Shown: positions 35,637 through 44,777, counted from the stretch's first letter. The stretch: 64,000 nt of DNA from Desulfovibrio piger (GCF_951793255.1 NZ_OX636706.1:696001-760000); one strand, 5' to 3'. The notes: generated from the letters alone by a model not told the origin. Made by a program: numbers and translations.

Positions 35637-36929
35637 CTACAGTTCGGGCGGCAGTTCCTTGAGCTGGGCCATGGTGAACACCGGGCCGTCCACGCAGACA
35701 TAGTGGCTGCCGATGTTGCAGCGGCCACAGATGCCGATACCGCACTTCATGCGCTTTTCCAGCGTGGTCACGATGTTCTCGGGCTGGAAGCCCAGTTTTT
35801 CCAGGGCCTGCAGGGTGAACTTGATCATGATCGGCGGGCCGCAGAGCACGGCCACGCAGTTGTCCGGGCTGGGGTTCAGCTCGGTCAGCACGTTGGGGAT
35901 CAGACCCACCTTGTGCGGCCAGCCTTCGTAGGGATTGTCGATGCAGAGCGTGCAATCCAGGTCGGGGTTGGCCAGCCAGCCGTCCAGCTCGTAGCTGAAG
36001 GCCATGTCGCGCGGCGAACGGGCGCCGTACAGCAGGCTCACCTTGCCGTAGTCGGCCTTGTGTTCCAGCACGTGCAGCATGATGGTACGGATGGGGGCCA
36101 TGCCGATACCGCCGCCCACGAAGAAGATGTTCTTCCCCTTCCAGTCATTGTAAGGGAAGAAGTTGCCCAGGGGGGCGCGCACGCCCACCTTGTCGCCGGG
36201 GCTCAGGCGATGGATGGCGGAGGTCACTTCACCGGCCTGCATGACGGAGAACTGCAGGTACTCCTTCTGCGAGGGCGGGGTGTTGATGACGAAGGTGGAT
36301 TCACCGGCGCCGAACACCGAGAGCTGGCCCACCTGGCCGGGCTCATAGGTGAAGTTGGCCATCTGCTCGGGATCGTCCAGGACCACGCGCAGGGTCTTGA
36401 TGTTGCCGGTCTCCTGGATGGTCTCCACCACCGTGGCCAGCATGGGCTTGTAGGGGTTGCCCGCCTGCTGGGGACGGGGCGTGATCTCGCGCAGCATGCC
36501 GCCGTCGGCACGGGGCTTGAGGACGGCAGGCTTGGCGGCCGGTTTGGCTTCCGCCGCGGGGGCGGGAGCTTCGGCGGGCTTTTCTTCAGCCTTGGGGGCT
36601 TCTTCCGCGGGAGCTTCGGCGGGCTTGGCAGCGGCCTTGCTCTTGCGGGTACGGGCGGGTTTTTCTTCAGCCACGGCGGGAGCCTGGGCGGGTTCGGCCA
36701 CGGCGGGGGCTTCGGCCTTCACGGCTTCGGCCGGCACCGGGCTTTCCTTGACCACGGGCGCATGGCTTTCCTTCAGCACGGGGCTGTCCGTGCCGCGCAC
36801 GGCCACTTCCGCGGCTTCTGCCGGGGCAGCCGCAGCGGCAGCCTTCTTGGTCTTGGCTGCGGGCTTGGCGGCAGGCTTGGCGGCAGCCTTCGTGCTTTTG
36901 CTCCAGGTGGTAGTTTTCTTGGTAGCCAT
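35637..36929 (-). CDS. flxA: FlxA-type FAD/NAD(P)-binding subunit with long low-complexity N-terminal extension
   Basis: The 430-residue protein ends in a ferredoxin-reductase module: TLRVVLDDPEQMANFTYEPGQVGQLSVFG (FAD), VGGGIGMAPIRTIMLHVL (NAD) and a C-terminal CGIGICGRCNIG for a [2Fe-2S] cluster, like sulfhydrogenase gamma and dihydroorotate dehydrogenase PyrK. It is expected to oxidise NADH for the Flx-Hdr complex. Residues 1 to about 150 are almost only Ala, Lys, Pro and Glu (KPAAKPAAKTKKAAAAAA, KPAEAPAPAAEAKPAAKP), which the enzyme family does not need. The ATG at 36929 follows AGGAG. It is the last gene of the operon. Confidence 0.85.
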   Translation of the reverse strand: MATKKTTTWSKSTKAAAKPAAKPAAKTKKAAAAAAPAEAAEVAVRGTDSPVLKESHAPVVKESPVPAEAVKAEAPAVAEPAQAPAVAEEKPARTRKSKAAAKPAEAPAEEAPKAEEKPAEAPAPAAEAKPAAKPAVLKPRADGGMLREITPRPQQAGNPYKPMLATVVETIQETGNIKTLRVVLDDPEQMANFTYEPGQVGQLSVFGAGESTFVINTPPSQKEYLQFSVMQAGEVTSAIHRLSPGDKVGVRAPLGNFFPYNDWKGKNIFFVGGGIGMAPIRTIMLHVLEHKADYGKVSLLYGARSPRDMAFSYELDGWLANPDLDCTLCIDNPYEGWPHKVGLIPNVLTELNPSPDNCVAVLCGPPIMIKFTLQALEKLGFQPENIVTTLEKRMKCGIGICGRCNIGSHYVCVDGPVFTMAQLKELPPEL

Positions 36930-36939
36930 GAACGAACTC

Positions 36940-37992
36940 CTACTTGTTGATGGCGTCGAGCACGATGGCGCGGATATCCAGATGCACGGGGCAGTTGCTC
37001 ACGCAGCGGCCGCAGCCGTTGCAGGAGAAGGCGCCCCAGTTCTCGGGATAGGTGGCAAACTTGTGCGACACGCGGTTGCGCATGCGCAGGGCCTTGGCCG
37101 TACGGGGATTGTGCCCGCTGGCTTCACGCGTGAACAGGGGCGACATGCAGTTGTCCCAGGTACGCAGACGGCGGCCCTCACGGCCGTTGAGGCCGTCGCC
37201 TTCGTCGGTGATGTTGAAGCAGTAGCAGGTGGGGCAGAAGTAGGTACAGGCCCCGCAGGACAGACAACGGTCGGTCTCCTGCTGCCAGAACTCCACATCC
37301 TCGAAGCGGGCGGCCACCTTGGCCGGAGCTTCGGCCAGGCTGGGCGCCTTTTCCAGGCTGGCCCAGGCGGCCTTGCGGGCGGCCTCGGCATCGGCAAAGC
37401 GGTCGGCGCCGTCGGCCAGGCTGCTGCCTTCCAGCAGGGCCGCGCCCTTGTCGGTCATGGCCTGCAGCACATAGCCGCCTTCCACTTCGGTCATCAGCAC
37501 GTCGGAACCTTCCGGCGAGGTGGGACCGCCGCCCACCCAGTGGCAGAAGCAGGTGCTGCAACCGCTGGGGCAGGTCAGGGTGATGACGGTGAGCTGGTCA
37601 CGACGGGCCTTGTAGTACGGGTCCGCGAAGGGGCCGTGCAGGTAGGGCCGGTCCAGGGTCACGTAGCCGCGGGCGTCACAGGGACGGCTGCCGAAGACCA
37701 CGGTGGGCTCGGCCTGCGGCGTATCGTCCAGGGTCATGGTGCATTTGCCCGGATCATTGGGATCCTTGGTCTTGCTGTAGCGCACCAGCACTTCGCACTG
37801 GGGCAGCACGGCTTCCTTGGCGGGCACGGTGGCCTTGGCCAGGGTGAAGGGCTTGCCTTCCTTCCAGGGCTCGAACACGACCGCGGTCTTGTTGCCCGGC
37901 TTCTCTACCGGGGCCAGCACGCGGGCGCTCTTGGAGAGGTGAGCCAGAAAGGCGGGCAGGCCGTCAGCGGTGACGAAACGGGTTATGCTCAT
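36940..37992 (-). CDS. flxB: FlxB-type 4Fe-4S electron-transfer subunit
   Basis: The 350-residue protein resembles the beta subunit of sulfhydrogenase/anaerobic sulfite reductase A. It has FGSRPCDARGY, PSGCSTCFCHWVGGG and two ferredoxin-like clusters (CLSCGACTYFCPTCYC and CNGCGRCVSNCP). It should pass electrons between the flavin subunit and the FlxD/Hdr part. The start at 37992 (MSITRFV) has GGGAG 7 nt upstream and overlaps the preceding gene by 4 bp. The B/C letter assignment follows the D-C-B-A reading of the operon and is tentative. Confidence 0.8.
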   Translation of the reverse strand: MSITRFVTADGLPAFLAHLSKSARVLAPVEKPGNKTAVVFEPWKEGKPFTLAKATVPAKEAVLPQCEVLVRYSKTKDPNDPGKCTMTLDDTPQAEPTVVFGSRPCDARGYVTLDRPYLHGPFADPYYKARRDQLTVITLTCPSGCSTCFCHWVGGGPTSPEGSDVLMTEVEGGYVLQAMTDKGAALLEGSSLADGADRFADAEAARKAAWASLEKAPSLAEAPAKVAARFEDVEFWQQETDRCLSCGACTYFCPTCYCFNITDEGDGLNGREGRRLRTWDNCMSPLFTREASGHNPRTAKALRMRNRVSHKFATYPENWGAFSCNGCGRCVSNCPVHLDIRAIVLDAINK

Positions 37993-39437
37993 TTCCACTC
38001 CCTCTCATGGATGTTCTTTTCTTCCAGCTCATAGCCCAGCAGCGGCGGCACGGCCTCGGGGTCCATACCGGCCTTGTAGCCGTCGAAGAGCTGGCTCACG
38101 GCACGACCGATCTGCTGGCGCAGGGCCAGGATCGGGATGCCCACGGGGCAGGCCCGCTGGCATTCGCCGCAACCGGTGCAGCGGCCGGCCAGGTGCAGGG
38201 CGTGGATGGTCTGGAAGTACAGTTTTTCGCGCACGCTGTCTTCCTGGGTCATCCAGTGGGGATCACGGCTCTCGGCCACGCAGTAGTCGCGGCACACGCA
38301 CATGGGACAGGCGTTGCGGCAGGCGTAGCAGCGCAGGCAGCGTTCCATCTGGCCGCGCCAGAAGGCCATGCGTTCGGGCAGGGTCATGGAGTCCAGCAGA
38401 GCCAGCTCGGGCGGCGTGCCGGGGGTGCCTTCCACCGTGGTGGGCGCACCGGCCAGGGTGTCGGCCAGCTGGGCCGTGGGCATGGTGCAGCCGTAGCATT
38501 TGCCCTGGGCGCATTCGGTCATGCAGAAGCGGTGTTCCTTGCCGTCGGCGGTGACGGTCACGCCGGCCTCGTCATAGACCACGCTGTCGATCTTGTTGTA
38601 GCGGCCCAGTTCCTTGTCCACGCGGGCCATGTCCAGGGTGCCTTCGCAGGGCATGGCGAAGATGGTCACGTCGTCGCGGTTGATGAGGCTTTCCTGCAAC
38701 AGTTCCACCACGGAGCGGGAATCGCAGCCCTTGACCACGATGCCCACCTTCTTGCCCTTGAAGCTGGGCAGGTAGGTGGCGGGGTTGTTGACGTTGAAGG
38801 GGCCCCAGACCAGCTTGTCCACGTCTTCGGGCGTGCGCATGAACAGCGGCACCGTATGCACGGCGTCGTAGCCCTGCTGCCAGCCGATGACGCAGTCCAG
38901 TTCGGGCAGCTTGGCCTTGATGGCGGCCTTGAGCTCGTCCAGTTTGGCGTTCTGGCCGGTGCCCAGCGGACGCAGGGACGTGAGGGCCATGTCCACCACC
39001 TTGAGCAGCGGCTCGGGATCCTCGAAGCGGGGCGCGGGGCCCAGCTTGTGGATGCGGTCGGTGAAGGTGGTCACCACATGCTGCCAGCGCTGGCCTTCGG
39101 AAGCCGAGACCCAGGTGTACTCGAAGCGGCGCTCGTCGATGCCCAGCACGGGCAGGAACTGCTTGAGCACTTCCAGACGGCGGCGGGCATAGTAGTTGCC
39201 GGCGGAATAGTGGCAGTCACGCGGGTGGCAGCCCGACACCAGCACACCGTCCGCACCGTTGAGCAGGGCGCGCACGATGAACAGCGGGTCGATGCGGCCC
39301 GAACAGGGGACACGGATGATACGCAGGTCGGTGGGCTGGGTGGCACGGGCGACCCCGGCGGTGTCGGCACCGCCGTAGGAACACCAGTTGCAAAGAAAGC
39401 CTACGATCCGCAGTTCTTTGCCATTCAGCACTGGCAT
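37989..39437 (-). CDS. FlxD-FlxC-like fusion: MvhD-type [2Fe-2S] subunit joined to a 4Fe-4S dicluster subunit
   Basis: Residues 1-140 match MvhD/FlxD: IVGFLCNWCSYGGADTAGVAR, RVPCSGRIDP, VSGCHPRDCHY. Residues about 170-480 form a second module with GIVVKGCDSRSVVELLQES, FAMPCEGTLD and two 4Fe-4S motifs (CLRCYACRNACPMCVC and CTGCGECQRACP). MvhD homologues dock the electron-input module onto HdrA. The gene overlaps hdrA by 13 bp, with GGAGG inside hdrA, and overlaps the next gene. At 482 residues it is about three times the size of MvhD alone. Confidence 0.82.
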   Translation of the reverse strand: MPVLNGKELRIVGFLCNWCSYGGADTAGVARATQPTDLRIIRVPCSGRIDPLFIVRALLNGADGVLVSGCHPRDCHYSAGNYYARRRLEVLKQFLPVLGIDERRFEYTWVSASEGQRWQHVVTTFTDRIHKLGPAPRFEDPEPLLKVVDMALTSLRPLGTGQNAKLDELKAAIKAKLPELDCVIGWQQGYDAVHTVPLFMRTPEDVDKLVWGPFNVNNPATYLPSFKGKKVGIVVKGCDSRSVVELLQESLINRDDVTIFAMPCEGTLDMARVDKELGRYNKIDSVVYDEAGVTVTADGKEHRFCMTECAQGKCYGCTMPTAQLADTLAGAPTTVEGTPGTPPELALLDSMTLPERMAFWRGQMERCLRCYACRNACPMCVCRDYCVAESRDPHWMTQEDSVREKLYFQTIHALHLAGRCTGCGECQRACPVGIPILALRQQIGRAVSQLFDGYKAGMDPEAVPPLLGYELEEKNIHEREWK

Positions 39438-41386
39438 AAGGCATTCACCTCCGCAAGGATCTGATTGTCAGTAGCGTGCGAAAGCTGGATGGCCCCCTGC
39501 GGACAGGTGGAGGTACACACACCGCAACCCTGACATACGGTTTCGATAACCTGCGCCTTCTTCTCGCCGCGGAATTCCACTTCCGTGATGGCGCCGAAGG
39601 GGCAGCAACGGATGCACTTGCCGCAGGCCACACAGCGCTTGTTGTCCACCTGCGCGATCTGCGGGTCATTTTCAAGTTTGTCGCGGGCAAAGAGCGCCAG
39701 CACCTTGGCCGCGGCGGCCGAGCCCTGGGACACCGACGAGGGGATGTCCTTGGTGCCCTGGCAGACACCGGCCAGGAACACGCCGGCGGTGTTGGTCTCC
39801 ACGGGCTTCAGCTTGGGATGGCTCTCCATGAAGAAGCCGTAGCTGTCGTAGGAGATGCGCAGCTTCTCGGCCAGCTGCGGGGAGCCCTTGCTGGCTTCGA
39901 TGCCCACGGCCAGGACCACCAGGTCGGCGCGGATCTCCACGGGCTGGCCCAGCAGGGTGTCCACGCCCTTGACGATGTACTGGCCATTGCCGTCGGGGTA
40001 GATCTTGGACACGCGGCCGCGGATGTATTCCGTGCCGTATTCCTCGATGGCCCGGCGGGTGAACTCGTCATAGAGCTTGGATGGGGCACGGATGTCCATG
40101 TAGAAGACGTAGGACTGCGAAGTGGGGATGTGGTCCTTGGTCAGCACGGCCTGCTTGGCGGTGTACATGCAGCAGAAGCCCGAACAGTAGGGACGGCCGA
40201 TGGACTTGTCGCGCGAGCCCACGCACTGGATGAAGACCACGCTCTGGGGCTCCTTGCCGTCGGAAGGACGCTTGATGTGGCCTTCGGTGGGGCCGGAGGC
40301 GGACAGCAGGCGTTCGTACTGCAGGGAGGTGATGACGTCGGGGTACTTGCCGCCGCCGTACTGCTCGTAGATGGTCCAGTCCATGAGGTCGTAACCGGTG
40401 GCGGCCACGATGCAGCCCACTTCCTCGGTGATGACCTCGTCCTGCATGTCGTACTTGATGGCGCCGGTGGGGCAGACCTTGGCACACACGCCGCACTTGC
40501 CCTTGGTCATCTGACGGCAATATTCGGGATTGATGACCGCCTTCTTGGGGATGGCCTGCGGGAAGGCGATGTTGATGGCCGTGGTGGGACCGGTGAATTC
40601 GTTGAAGGCGTCAGGCGTCTTCTTGCTGGGGCATTTTTCCGTGCAGGCGCCGCAGCCGGTGCACAGGCTCCAGTCCACATAGGTGGCGCGCTTGCGGATC
40701 TTGACGGTGAAGTTGCCCACATAGCCGGAGATGTCTTCCACTTCCGACATGGCGTACAGGGTGATGTTGGGATGCTGGGCCACGTCCACCATCTTGGGGC
40801 CCAGGATGCAGGCCGAGCAGTCCACGGTGGGGAAGGTCTTGTCCAGCTTGGCCATCTTGCCGCCGATGGTGGGCTGGCGTTCCACCAGCACCACGGGCAC
40901 GCCGCCGTCGGCGCAGTCCAGGGCGGCCTGGATGCCGGCCACACCGCCGCCGATGATCAGCACGCGCTTGTTGATGTCGAAGGACTTGGAGAACAGCGGC
41001 TTGTTGTTGCGCAGCTTGGCAACGGCCATCTCCACCAGTTCGGCGGCCTTGTTGGTGTTGGCCACCTTGTCCTTGCCGATCCAGGAGACGTGCTCGCGGA
41101 TGTTGGCCATTTCGAACATGTAGCGGTTCAGGCCGGCGCGTTCCACGGTGCGGCGGAACGTGGGCTCGTGCATGCGCGGGCTGCAGGAGGCCACCACCAC
41201 GCCGTCCAGCTTGTGCTCGTGGATGGCCGCCTCGATGGCGGCCTGGCCGGGCTCGGCGCAGGAGTACATGAGGTCCACGGCGTAGACCACATCGGGATAG
41301 GCTCGGGCCGTCTCGGCGACCTTGGCGCAATCAACGGTGCCGCCGATATTGCTGCCGCAGTGACAGATGAAAACGCCTATTCTCAT
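39425..41386 (-). CDS. hdrA: Heterodisulfide reductase subunit A-like flavoprotein
   Basis: The 653-residue protein has the HdrA order: an N-terminal GVFICHCGSNIGG, the FAD-binding VLIIGGGVAGIQAALDCAD, GGKMAKLDKTFPTVDCSACILGPKM, and several 4Fe-4S sites (CTGCGACTEKCP, CGVCAKVCP, CVACGKCIRCCP, CQGCGVCTSTCP). HdrA is the electron-bifurcating hub in Hdr complexes. Here it probably splits or merges electrons from NADH between ferredoxin and a disulfide carrier. The start overlaps the hdrB stop (ATGA). It is in the middle of the seven-function operon. Confidence 0.95.
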   Translation of the reverse strand: MRIGVFICHCGSNIGGTVDCAKVAETARAYPDVVYAVDLMYSCAEPGQAAIEAAIHEHKLDGVVVASCSPRMHEPTFRRTVERAGLNRYMFEMANIREHVSWIGKDKVANTNKAAELVEMAVAKLRNNKPLFSKSFDINKRVLIIGGGVAGIQAALDCADGGVPVVLVERQPTIGGKMAKLDKTFPTVDCSACILGPKMVDVAQHPNITLYAMSEVEDISGYVGNFTVKIRKRATYVDWSLCTGCGACTEKCPSKKTPDAFNEFTGPTTAINIAFPQAIPKKAVINPEYCRQMTKGKCGVCAKVCPTGAIKYDMQDEVITEEVGCIVAATGYDLMDWTIYEQYGGGKYPDVITSLQYERLLSASGPTEGHIKRPSDGKEPQSVVFIQCVGSRDKSIGRPYCSGFCCMYTAKQAVLTKDHIPTSQSYVFYMDIRAPSKLYDEFTRRAIEEYGTEYIRGRVSKIYPDGNGQYIVKGVDTLLGQPVEIRADLVVLAVGIEASKGSPQLAEKLRISYDSYGFFMESHPKLKPVETNTAGVFLAGVCQGTKDIPSSVSQGSAAAAKVLALFARDKLENDPQIAQVDNKRCVACGKCIRCCPFGAITEVEFRGEKKAQVIETVCQGCGVCTSTCPQGAIQLSHATDNQILAEVNALCQC

Positions 41387-42303
41387 GCTTTATCTCCTTC
41401 GGGGGCCTGGGCCTTCTGGGCGTCTTCGCGCTGGGTGTCGAGGATGCGCTCCACCAGGGCATTGGCGCTGACCACCAGCTTGTCGAGGCCCAGTTCGCTG
41501 GGCAGCATGCCGAAGGCAAGGCCCATCATCTGGGTGTAGTAGAGCACCGGCATATTGAAATAGCGGTCCACGCCCTTCATGGCCTGTTTCTGGCGCAGGT
41601 CCAGGTTCATCTGGCACAGGGGGCAGGCCACCACGATGGCGTCGGCGCCCATGTTGGTGGCCACTTCGAGGATGCGGCCCGACAGCTGCGCCGTCATGGG
41701 ACGTTCCGGGATGCCGAAGGAGGCGCCACAGCACTCGGTCTTGAGCGGGAAGTCCAGCATCTCGGCGCCGCAGGCGCCCAGCAGCTCTTCCATGAGGGTG
41801 GGGTTCTCGGGATCCCCGAACTGCATGAGTTCCGCCGGACGGCTCATGAGACAGCCGTAGTAGGCCACCAGCTTGAGGCCGCGCAGACTGCGCTTCACAC
41901 GGCTGGCGATGGCCTTGGCGTCGTACATCTGGGCGATGCCCTGCATGACGGAGGTCACGGGCGGGAAGCTCTCGGCCGCGGGGTTGTCCAGCAGCTCGTT
42001 GACGCGGGCGCGGAACTCCGGCTTTTCCATGCGTTTGGCCGCATGGCGCAGGTTGGAGAGGCAGCTCGGACAGGGCGTCACCACCATGTCGGCCTGGGTG
42101 CGGGCGGCGATGTCCAGGTTGCGCACGCACAGGGCCGCGGAAAGTTCGGTATCCACCGCATGGGCGGGCGTGGAACCACAGCAGTTCCAGTCGGGCAGCT
42201 CTTCCAGACGCATGCCCAGGGCGCCGCACACGGCCTGGGTGGACATTTCGTAATCGGCCGAGGAGCCTTTGGCCGAACAGCCGGGATAGTAGGCAAGTCT
42301 CAT
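41383..42303 (-). CDS. hdrB: Heterodisulfide reductase subunit B-like protein
   Basis: The 306-residue protein has two CCG domains, the sites of the non-cubane clusters that reduce disulfides: WNCCGSTPAHAV with CPSCLSNL, and LKTECCGASFG with CPLCQMNLDLRQ. It starts at 42303, overlapping the hdrC stop by 4 bp, and ends overlapping hdrA by 4 bp. In Desulfovibrio the physiological disulfide is thought to be a small protein or thiol partner such as DsrC rather than CoM-CoB; the partner is not encoded here. Confidence 0.93.
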   Translation of the reverse strand: MRLAYYPGCSAKGSSADYEMSTQAVCGALGMRLEELPDWNCCGSTPAHAVDTELSAALCVRNLDIAARTQADMVVTPCPSCLSNLRHAAKRMEKPEFRARVNELLDNPAAESFPPVTSVMQGIAQMYDAKAIASRVKRSLRGLKLVAYYGCLMSRPAELMQFGDPENPTLMEELLGACGAEMLDFPLKTECCGASFGIPERPMTAQLSGRILEVATNMGADAIVVACPLCQMNLDLRQKQAMKGVDRYFNMPVLYYTQMMGLAFGMLPSELGLDKLVVSANALVERILDTQREDAQKAQAPEGDKA

Positions 42304-42884
42304 GGGCGCACCCCCTCACGCTTGGCGCGTTCCTTGTAGCGGGTCATGATGCGGCCCACAGCCTCGGCGCCGCCGTTGGGAATGGAATGGGGCTTGAAGC
42401 CCAGCTTCTGTTTGGCCAGGGCCTGGGGAGCCAGGTCCACGTCCGTGAAGACGCGCAGGGAGCGCAACATGTACAGGACCATGGTGCCGATCTCGTAGGT
42501 CCGCCCGAACTTGCGCACGGTATCGAGGAAGGAGAACCAGAATTTTTCCACCTTGGGCACGGCCACGCGGCCTTCCTTGCGGGCCATGTGACGCAGGGTC
42601 TCCATGACCTCGGCCACATCGATGTTGTTGGGGCAGCGGAGGCTGCAGGTGGAACAGGACAGACACATCCAGATGGAGCGGGAGTTCAGCACCTGGTCTT
42701 TCAGACCCAGTTGCACGCCACGCATGATCTGGTTGGCCTGCAGGTCATAGACGAAGCCCGCAGGACAGCCAGCCGAGCAGTTGCCGCACTGGTAGCAGGT
42801 GGAGACGTTTTGCCCGCTCTGCGCTTCCACCGCGGCGGTGAAGTCGCGGTCACGCTTTCGGGTCAGATCAATGGCGTCGTTCAT
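42300..42884 (-). CDS. hdrC: Heterodisulfide reductase subunit C-like ferredoxin
   Basis: The 194-residue protein carries two 4Fe-4S motifs, CYQCGNCSAGCPAG and CLSCSTCSLRCPN, followed by helical sequence, as in HdrC. It wires HdrA to HdrB. The ATG at 42884 (MNDAIDLTRK) is chosen; a TTG at 42896 is in frame but unneeded. The Shine-Dalgarno site is weak (GAGAG). It is the first gene of the operon, so the promoter should lie within 42885-42960. Confidence 0.93.
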   Translation of the reverse strand: MNDAIDLTRKRDRDFTAAVEAQSGQNVSTCYQCGNCSAGCPAGFVYDLQANQIMRGVQLGLKDQVLNSRSIWMCLSCSTCSLRCPNNIDVAEVMETLRHMARKEGRVAVPKVEKFWFSFLDTVRKFGRTYEIGTMVLYMLRSLRVFTDVDLAPQALAKQKLGFKPHSIPNGGAEAVGRIMTRYKERAKREGVRP

Positions 42885-42929
42885 GGAAACTCTCAAGGTT
42901 AGAGTCTGAAGGACAAAGACATACCAATT

Positions 42930-43018
42930 TGCAGCAGACTAGCGCGTCTGCATGAAAAAATCCAGCCAAAGCACACATGTTTTTTACGTTCCGCACAGTT
43001 CGCAAAGTCTTGGCTGGC
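42930..43018 (-). terminator. Terminator-like stem after aroQ and small hairpin before hdrC
   Basis: CCAGCCAA and TTGGCTGG (about 42961-43018) can pair across a long loop, and in the reverse direction the stem is followed by ATTTTTTC. Closer to hdrC, GCAGAC and GTCTGC (42934-42951) form a small hairpin that could belong to the hdr promoter or leader. Confidence 0.45.
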
Positions 43019-43035
43019 GGGCATTTCCCGCCACG

Positions 43036-43485
43036 TCAGGCATCCTTGCGTTCCAGCAACGAACAGGCGGCGCGCAGGCCCAGCAGATAGCTGTCCACAC
43101 CGAAGCCCGCGATGCTGCCCGCGCTGACCGTGGACAGCACCGAATGGTGACGGAACTCCTCCCGGGCATGGACGTTGGACATGTGCACCTCCACCACCGG
43201 GATGGACAGTATGCCCAGGGCATCCATGATGGCGTAGCTGTAATGGGTCCAGGCCCCGGCATTGATGACGATGGCGTCCGTGCCGTCCGTGAGGGCCGCG
43301 TGGATGCGTTCCACCATCACGCCCTCGTGATTGGTCTGGAAGGTCTCCAGCGCCACGCCCAGTTCACCGGCCAGCCCCTGCAGGGCCGCGTCGATGTCGG
43401 CCAGGGTGGCATGGCCGTAATGACGGGGGTCGCGTTTGCCGAACATGTCGAGATTGACGCCGTGGAGGACGAGGATCTTGTGCAT
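43036..43485 (-). CDS. aroQ: 3-dehydroquinate dehydratase, type II
   Basis: The 149-residue protein is the small type II enzyme of the shikimate pathway. It shows ILVLHGVNLDMFGKRDP with the catalytic Tyr in PRHYGHATL, FQTNHEGVMVERIH, INAGAWTHYSYAI and VVEVHMSNVHAREEFR. The ATG at 43485 lies 15 bp after the aroE stop with GGAGG upstream, so two consecutive shikimate steps are encoded together. Confidence 0.96.
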   Translation of the reverse strand: MHKILVLHGVNLDMFGKRDPRHYGHATLADIDAALQGLAGELGVALETFQTNHEGVMVERIHAALTDGTDAIVINAGAWTHYSYAIMDALGILSIPVVEVHMSNVHAREEFRHHSVLSTVSAGSIAGFGVDSYLLGLRAACSLLERKDA

Positions 43486-43500
43486 GGTATCCCTCCTGAC

Positions 43501-44343
43501 TCAGGCGCGCGCGGCGCCCAGCTGATGTTCCAGGGCCAGACGGGCGGCCTGCGGCATGTCCTGCCCGGTCCAGAGGCGGAACTGGGCCTCGCCCTGACGG
43601 AAAAACATCTCCAGGCCGCTGATGGTGGCCCAGCCGCGGGCCTGCGCCTCGCGCAGGAACAGGGTGCGCAGCGGGTTGTAGACGATGTCGTAGGCCACGG
43701 GCACACCGCCGTCCGCTGGGGCCCGGTCGAAATCATAGGGGCTCTGGTCCTCGGCCTTGCCGTGCATGCCCAGGGGCGTGGTGTTGACCAGCAGCGAGGC
43801 CGCCACGTCATAACGCTCGGCCCAGGGCACGGCCGTGACGCCGAAGCGCTCCACCAGCGGCGCATGGGAACGGTCGGAAGGCGTGGTCACGAAGATGCGG
43901 CGGCAGCCGTGCAGCCACAGGCCGCAGACCACGGCGCGGGCGGCCCCTCCGGCGCCCAGCACCAGCACCGGGGTGGCCGGGTCGAGGCCGCGTTCCAGCA
44001 GGGGATGCATGAAGCCGGTCACGTCGGTGTTCTCGCCGCAGAGCCGGTCGTCCCGCCAGTACAGGGTGTTGGCGGCGCCCATGAGCTCCACGCGCTCGCT
44101 GCGGTGATCCAGCAGGGGCAGGATCTCCACCTTGTGCGGCAGGGTGACGGAGCAGCCGCGGATGCCCAAAAGGCGCATGCTGTCCACGAATCGCGGCAGT
44201 TTTTCCGGGGGCAGCTCCCAGAGCATGTAGGCCGCGGGGATGCCCAGGGCCTGGAAGGCGGTGTTGTGCAGCAGCGGGCTCAGGCTCTGGGCCAGGGGCC
44301 AGCCGATGACGCCATAGAGGGAAGAGGGGATGAAAGCGGACAT
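43501..44343 (-). CDS. aroE: Shikimate dehydrogenase
   Basis: The 280-residue protein reduces 3-dehydroshikimate with NADPH. Signatures are YGVIGWPLAQSLSPLLHN, the catalytic Lys71 in SVTLPHK, ENTDVTGF, and the nucleotide-binding LVLGAGGAARAV. The ATG at 44343 (MSAFIPSS) has GGAA upstream; the frame stays open for another 740 bp but that part overlaps the rhodanese and aminotransferase genes. It lies in the same unit as aroQ. Confidence 0.95.
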   Translation of the reverse strand: MSAFIPSSLYGVIGWPLAQSLSPLLHNTAFQALGIPAAYMLWELPPEKLPRFVDSMRLLGIRGCSVTLPHKVEILPLLDHRSERVELMGAANTLYWRDDRLCGENTDVTGFMHPLLERGLDPATPVLVLGAGGAARAVVCGLWLHGCRRIFVTTPSDRSHAPLVERFGVTAVPWAERYDVAASLLVNTTPLGMHGKAEDQSPYDFDRAPADGGVPVAYDIVYNPLRTLFLREAQARGWATISGLEMFFRQGEAQFRLWTGQDMPQAARLALEHQLGAARA

Positions 44344-44390
44344 AAGGCAGTTTCCATGAAGGAGAGGGCACGGCCGGGCCGTGCGGGACG

Positions 44391-44777
44391 TTATTCTTCG
44401 GACAGCCCGGCGGCCCGCCAGGAGCGGAAGCCGTCGGCAAGGTGCAGCACGTCGTCCCGGCCCCACTGCCGCAGCAGGCGCATGGCCTGCCCGGAGCGGT
44501 TGCCCGAACGGCAGTAGAGCAGGATGGGCACGTCCTTGCGCGCCAGGGCTTCCAGCTGCTGCCGGAAATCCGGGGCGAAGAAATCCAGGTTGCGGGCGCC
44601 GGGCAGATGCCCGTCCCGGAACTCTTCCGGGGTGCGGATGTCCAGCACCACCAGACCGGCGGGCGGCCGGGCCAGCACCTGACGGGCCTCGTCCGGGCCG
44701 ATGTCGCGGGCCAGGACGCCCGCGGCAGGCAGCAGGAGGCAGCACAGCAGGACAAAAAGGGAAAGGAGACGGGACAC
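44391..44777 (-). CDS. Secreted rhodanese-like protein
   Basis: The 128-residue protein has an N-terminal signal peptide (core LLSLFVLLCCLLLPAAG, cleavage near LAR at about 24) and one rhodanese domain with VVLDIRTPEEFRDGHLPGARN and the active-site Cys89 in LLYCRSGNRSG. It may carry sulfane sulfur in the periplasm. The start is GTG at 44777, supported by GGAGG 6 nt upstream; no ATG fits. Confidence 0.88.
   Translation of the reverse strand: MSRLLSLFVLLCCLLLPAAGVLARDIGPDEARQVLARPPAGLVVLDIRTPEEFRDGHLPGARNLDFFAPDFRQQLEALARKDVPILLYCRSGNRSGQAMRLLRQWGRDDVLHLADGFRSWRAAGLSEE

Noticed and set aside
42960..43030. Redox-sensor Rex operator upstream of hdrC
   Set aside because: I looked for TTGTGAA-N6-TTCACAA, expected for this operon type, and did not find a convincing match.
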